Source of the DNA: Candidatus Parcubacteria bacterium
Lineage (GTDB): Bacteria; Patescibacteriota; Minisyncoccia; Phycocordibacterales; SBAW01
Length of the DNA: 13,337 nucleotides
Direction: 5' to 3'
Assembly: GCA_014379165.1 (NCBI GenBank)
Contig: JACMMG010000060.1
Location: 1 to 13,337 of the forward strand
Within the stretch, counting starts at the first letter, position 1; each line of letters starts with the position of its first letter. The notes under the pieces are model-generated. The model did not search any database and was not told the origin of the DNA. It saw only the letters and a list, made by a program, of their open reading frames with translations. Position numbers and translations under genes: made by a program. Positions 12,263 through 13,337 of this stretch are shown one piece after another.

Positions 12263-12862
12263 TTATACATTCCAAGGAATATCGTACTGCTGGAACTCCG
12301 GAAGGAGCTTCTTGTCATATAAAAGGCGGGAGATTACTTCCGCATGACTCTTCGCCCCCGTAAGAGCATTGTGAGGTGTAGGCTCCATGGGAATGCCGCA
12401 GTAATTAAGTATTGCATCAAGGTCGAGGCTGGAGCGCTTATGCTGCACATCTACTGGGGGAGTCAGTCCCCTTTTTACCATATGCATCCAACAAAGCGTA
12501 TGTGTGTCGATCGTGCGGTGCGCAAACGGCCAGTTAGTGTGGCCCGCACGTGCTGCGGCTGCCTGGAGAAGATCCCGATCAAAAGAGACATTCTGTCCGG
12601 CTAGAGTTCTGTCATTAGAAGGTTCTGCAAAAGCTGCAAATTTATGCACCAGGTCGGCCTCGGTTTGACGGGCAGGGTCTGTGACCTCTTGTTTCGTAAA
12701 ACCGGTGACGAGCAGTGAGTCGTCGTTAATATGTGCGCCTTCCCACACCCGGCATTCTTCATAAAAAAGGCGCGACGGATCCGTAAGGTCTAGGGCACCC
12801 ACCGACACTATCGAGTGAGTTGTGGGGCCAATGCCGCTTGCTTCTACATCAACTGCAATCAT
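12263..12862 (-). CDS. DEDDh-family 3'-5' exonuclease-like protein, last Asp replaced
   Basis: 199 residues of the RNase T/DnaQ epsilon fold. Exo I is AVDVEASGIG with the first Asp and Glu. Exo II is AGQNVSFDRDLL with the second Asp. Exo III is PHNALTGAKSHAEV, in which His is present but the usual Asp five residues later is Gly (codon GGG, two changes from any Asp codon). The C-terminal LLPEFQQYDIPWNV fits this small bacterial subgroup. The enzyme would trim DNA or RNA 3' ends, but the missing metal ligand questions activity. Start: AGGAG lies one base before the ATG, and TATAAA (12878-12873), ten bases upstream, overlaps the stop of the preceding gene. Confidence 0.82.
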   Translation of the reverse strand: MIAVDVEASGIGPTTHSIVSVGALDLTDPSRLFYEECRVWEGAHINDDSLLVTGFTKQEVTDPARQTEADLVHKFAAFAEPSNDRTLAGQNVSFDRDLLQAAAARAGHTNWPFAHRTIDTHTLCWMHMVKRGLTPPVDVQHKRSSLDLDAILNYCGIPMEPTPHNALTGAKSHAEVISRLLYDKKLLPEFQQYDIPWNV

Positions 12863-12873
12863 ACTCCTAGGTT

Positions 12874-13122
12874 TTATATCTCCCCTATTACACCGCGAAT
12901 CCAGTTGTCGATCTTAACAACCATTTTATGCACTTTGGGGTATTTGCGGGTATAGAACTCAACTTTTTTCTGAATGGAAGGCGAAAGAATAGAAAAAAGA
13001 ATGATAGAAACGGCAAAGAAAACGAATTGCGGCATGATGGGTACCACAAGACCAATGAGCCCTAAGACAAAAAAGATCACGGCTACAATGAATATGAGTA
13101 TTCTCTTTGATTGCTTCCACAT
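12874..13122 (-). CDS. Small two-helix membrane protein (DUF454/YbaN-like)
   Basis: 82 residues from the ATG at 13122, chosen because upstream residues in the same frame come from an overlapping gene. Two membrane segments (about 8-25 and 32-48) contain GLIGLVVPIMPQFVFF, close to the Gly-Pro-rich motif of YbaN/DUF454 and PGPGW-type proteins. SPSIQKKVEFYTRKYPKVHKM and a short amphipathic end follow. Function unknown. It begins five bases after the stop of 13128-13298, so the two form a mini-operon upstream of the exonuclease gene. Confidence 0.65.
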   Translation of the reverse strand: MWKQSKRILIFIVAVIFFVLGLIGLVVPIMPQFVFFAVSIILFSILSPSIQKKVEFYTRKYPKVHKMVVKIDNWIRGVIGEI

Positions 13123-13127
13123 AGGGG

Positions 13128-13298
13128 TTACAGATTCCACTCCGGTTGATGAATAACGAGTTCGCCTTTTATTTCCTTGAGCGCTGAAAGGCGTCCAAGA
13201 CCAAAGGATGCGACCGCAACCAGTACAATAATGGCCGGGAGAAGAAGTCTTTGCCACCACCTGCCTACCGGCCAGGCAGGCTTGCCCATATCGTCCAT
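13128..13298 (-). CDS. Small single-helix membrane protein (56 residues)
   Basis: From the ATG at 13298: basic/aromatic N-terminus (GKPAWPVGRWWQR), one membrane helix (LLLPAIIVLVAVASFGLG), then RLSALKEIKGELVIHQPEWNL. The SFGLGRLSAL segment is typical of short membrane proteins of Patescibacteria that precede DNA-uptake or cell-envelope genes; function is unknown. TATAGT is seven bases upstream of this ATG, favouring it over in-frame starts further up or ATG 13289. The palindromic repeat at 13260-13280 encodes part of the N-terminal residues, suggesting a repeat inserted in frame. Confidence 0.6.
   Translation of the reverse strand: MDDMGKPAWPVGRWWQRLLLPAIIVLVAVASFGLGRLSALKEIKGELVIHQPEWNL
13260..13280. 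repeat. GC-rich palindromic repeat inside a coding region
   Basis: CCTGCCT (13260-13266) pairs with AGGCAGG (13274-13280) around ACCGGCC. Palindromes of the CCTGCC-GGCAGG kind are scattered through many Parcubacteria genomes and produce AGRQ- or PVGR-like residues in overlapping frames. Both are seen here: LAGRQ in one frame, WPVGR in the other. Confidence 0.6.
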
Positions 13299-13304
13299 AA
13301 CTGG

Positions 13305-13311
13305 TACTATA
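13305..13311. promoter_or_regulatory. Shared -10 region of a divergent promoter pair
   Basis: The plus strand reads TACTATA and the minus strand TATAGTA over the same seven bases. It lies seven bases from the minus-strand ATG (13298) and nine bases from the plus-strand rpmA ATG (13320). Both transcripts would be essentially leaderless. No clear -35 could be assigned, because the plus-strand one would lie inside the opposing gene. Confidence 0.45.
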
Positions 13312-13319
13312 CAGGACAC

Positions 13320-13337
13320 ATGGCACATAAGAAAGCA
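13320..13337 (+). CDS. rpmA: 50S ribosomal protein bL27, first six codons only
   Basis: The plus-strand ATG at 13320 opens MAHKKA, the highly conserved start of bacterial ribosomal protein L27 (continuing GGS in most species). An AGGA lies four bases before the start. The gene runs out of the window; only the first six residues can be read, so the call depends on this motif. Confidence 0.65.

Overview
The window reads as chromosomal DNA of an ultra-small bacterium of the Candidate Phyla Radiation (Patescibacteria, probably the Parcubacteria side) carrying an integrated filamentous phage. The host call rests on several things: a small secreted lysozyme-like protein with the CESHFRQFDKNG type of active-site motif common in that group, many tiny single-gene units, a short membrane protein with the SFGLGRLSAL segment, and a GC-rich CCTGCCT/AGGCAGG palindrome embedded in a coding region. 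No alignment could be run, so the phylum is an inference.

Left chromosomal arm (1-4805): the 3' end of gltX, a secreted coiled-coil M23 peptidase, a DUF378 membrane protein and a two-gene ABC-2 exporter, all on the plus strand. A convergent minus-strand transglutaminase-like gene follows. 

Integrated element (4860-9850, about 4975 bases per unit): a complete-looking inovirus (Ff/CTX-like) prophage. It is bounded by a 16-base direct repeat inside dif-like Xer sites. Its order is intergenic/origin-like region, OB-fold ssDNA-binding protein, major coat protein, large adsorption-like protein, pVI-like protein, 44-residue membrane peptide, Zot/pI ATPase, Cys-rich spike-like protein, then three small membrane proteins. 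A single minus-strand gene at the far end resembles only the DNA-binding N-terminal domain of a tyrosine recombinase. There is no recognisable Rep protein and no secretin; lack of a secretin fits a host without an outer membrane. Genes from the coat protein to 9360 are packed with gaps of 1-6 bases or 4-base ATGA overlaps and lack Shine-Dalgarno sequences, so translational coupling is likely.

Right chromosomal arm (9853-13337): a structured non-coding stretch with inverted repeats next to the attachment site. It is followed by minus-strand genes for a small basic DNA-binding-like protein, a lysozyme-like protein, a membrane-anchored PsbP/Mog1-like protein, a DEDDh exonuclease-like protein with one catalytic residue changed, and two small membrane proteins. 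The first six codons of a plus-strand rpmA (bL27) close the window.

A recurring feature of the chromosomal genes is a -10 element, often the extended form TGC-TAnnnT, lying only 7-11 bases upstream of the ATG, so many transcripts should be leaderless or nearly so.
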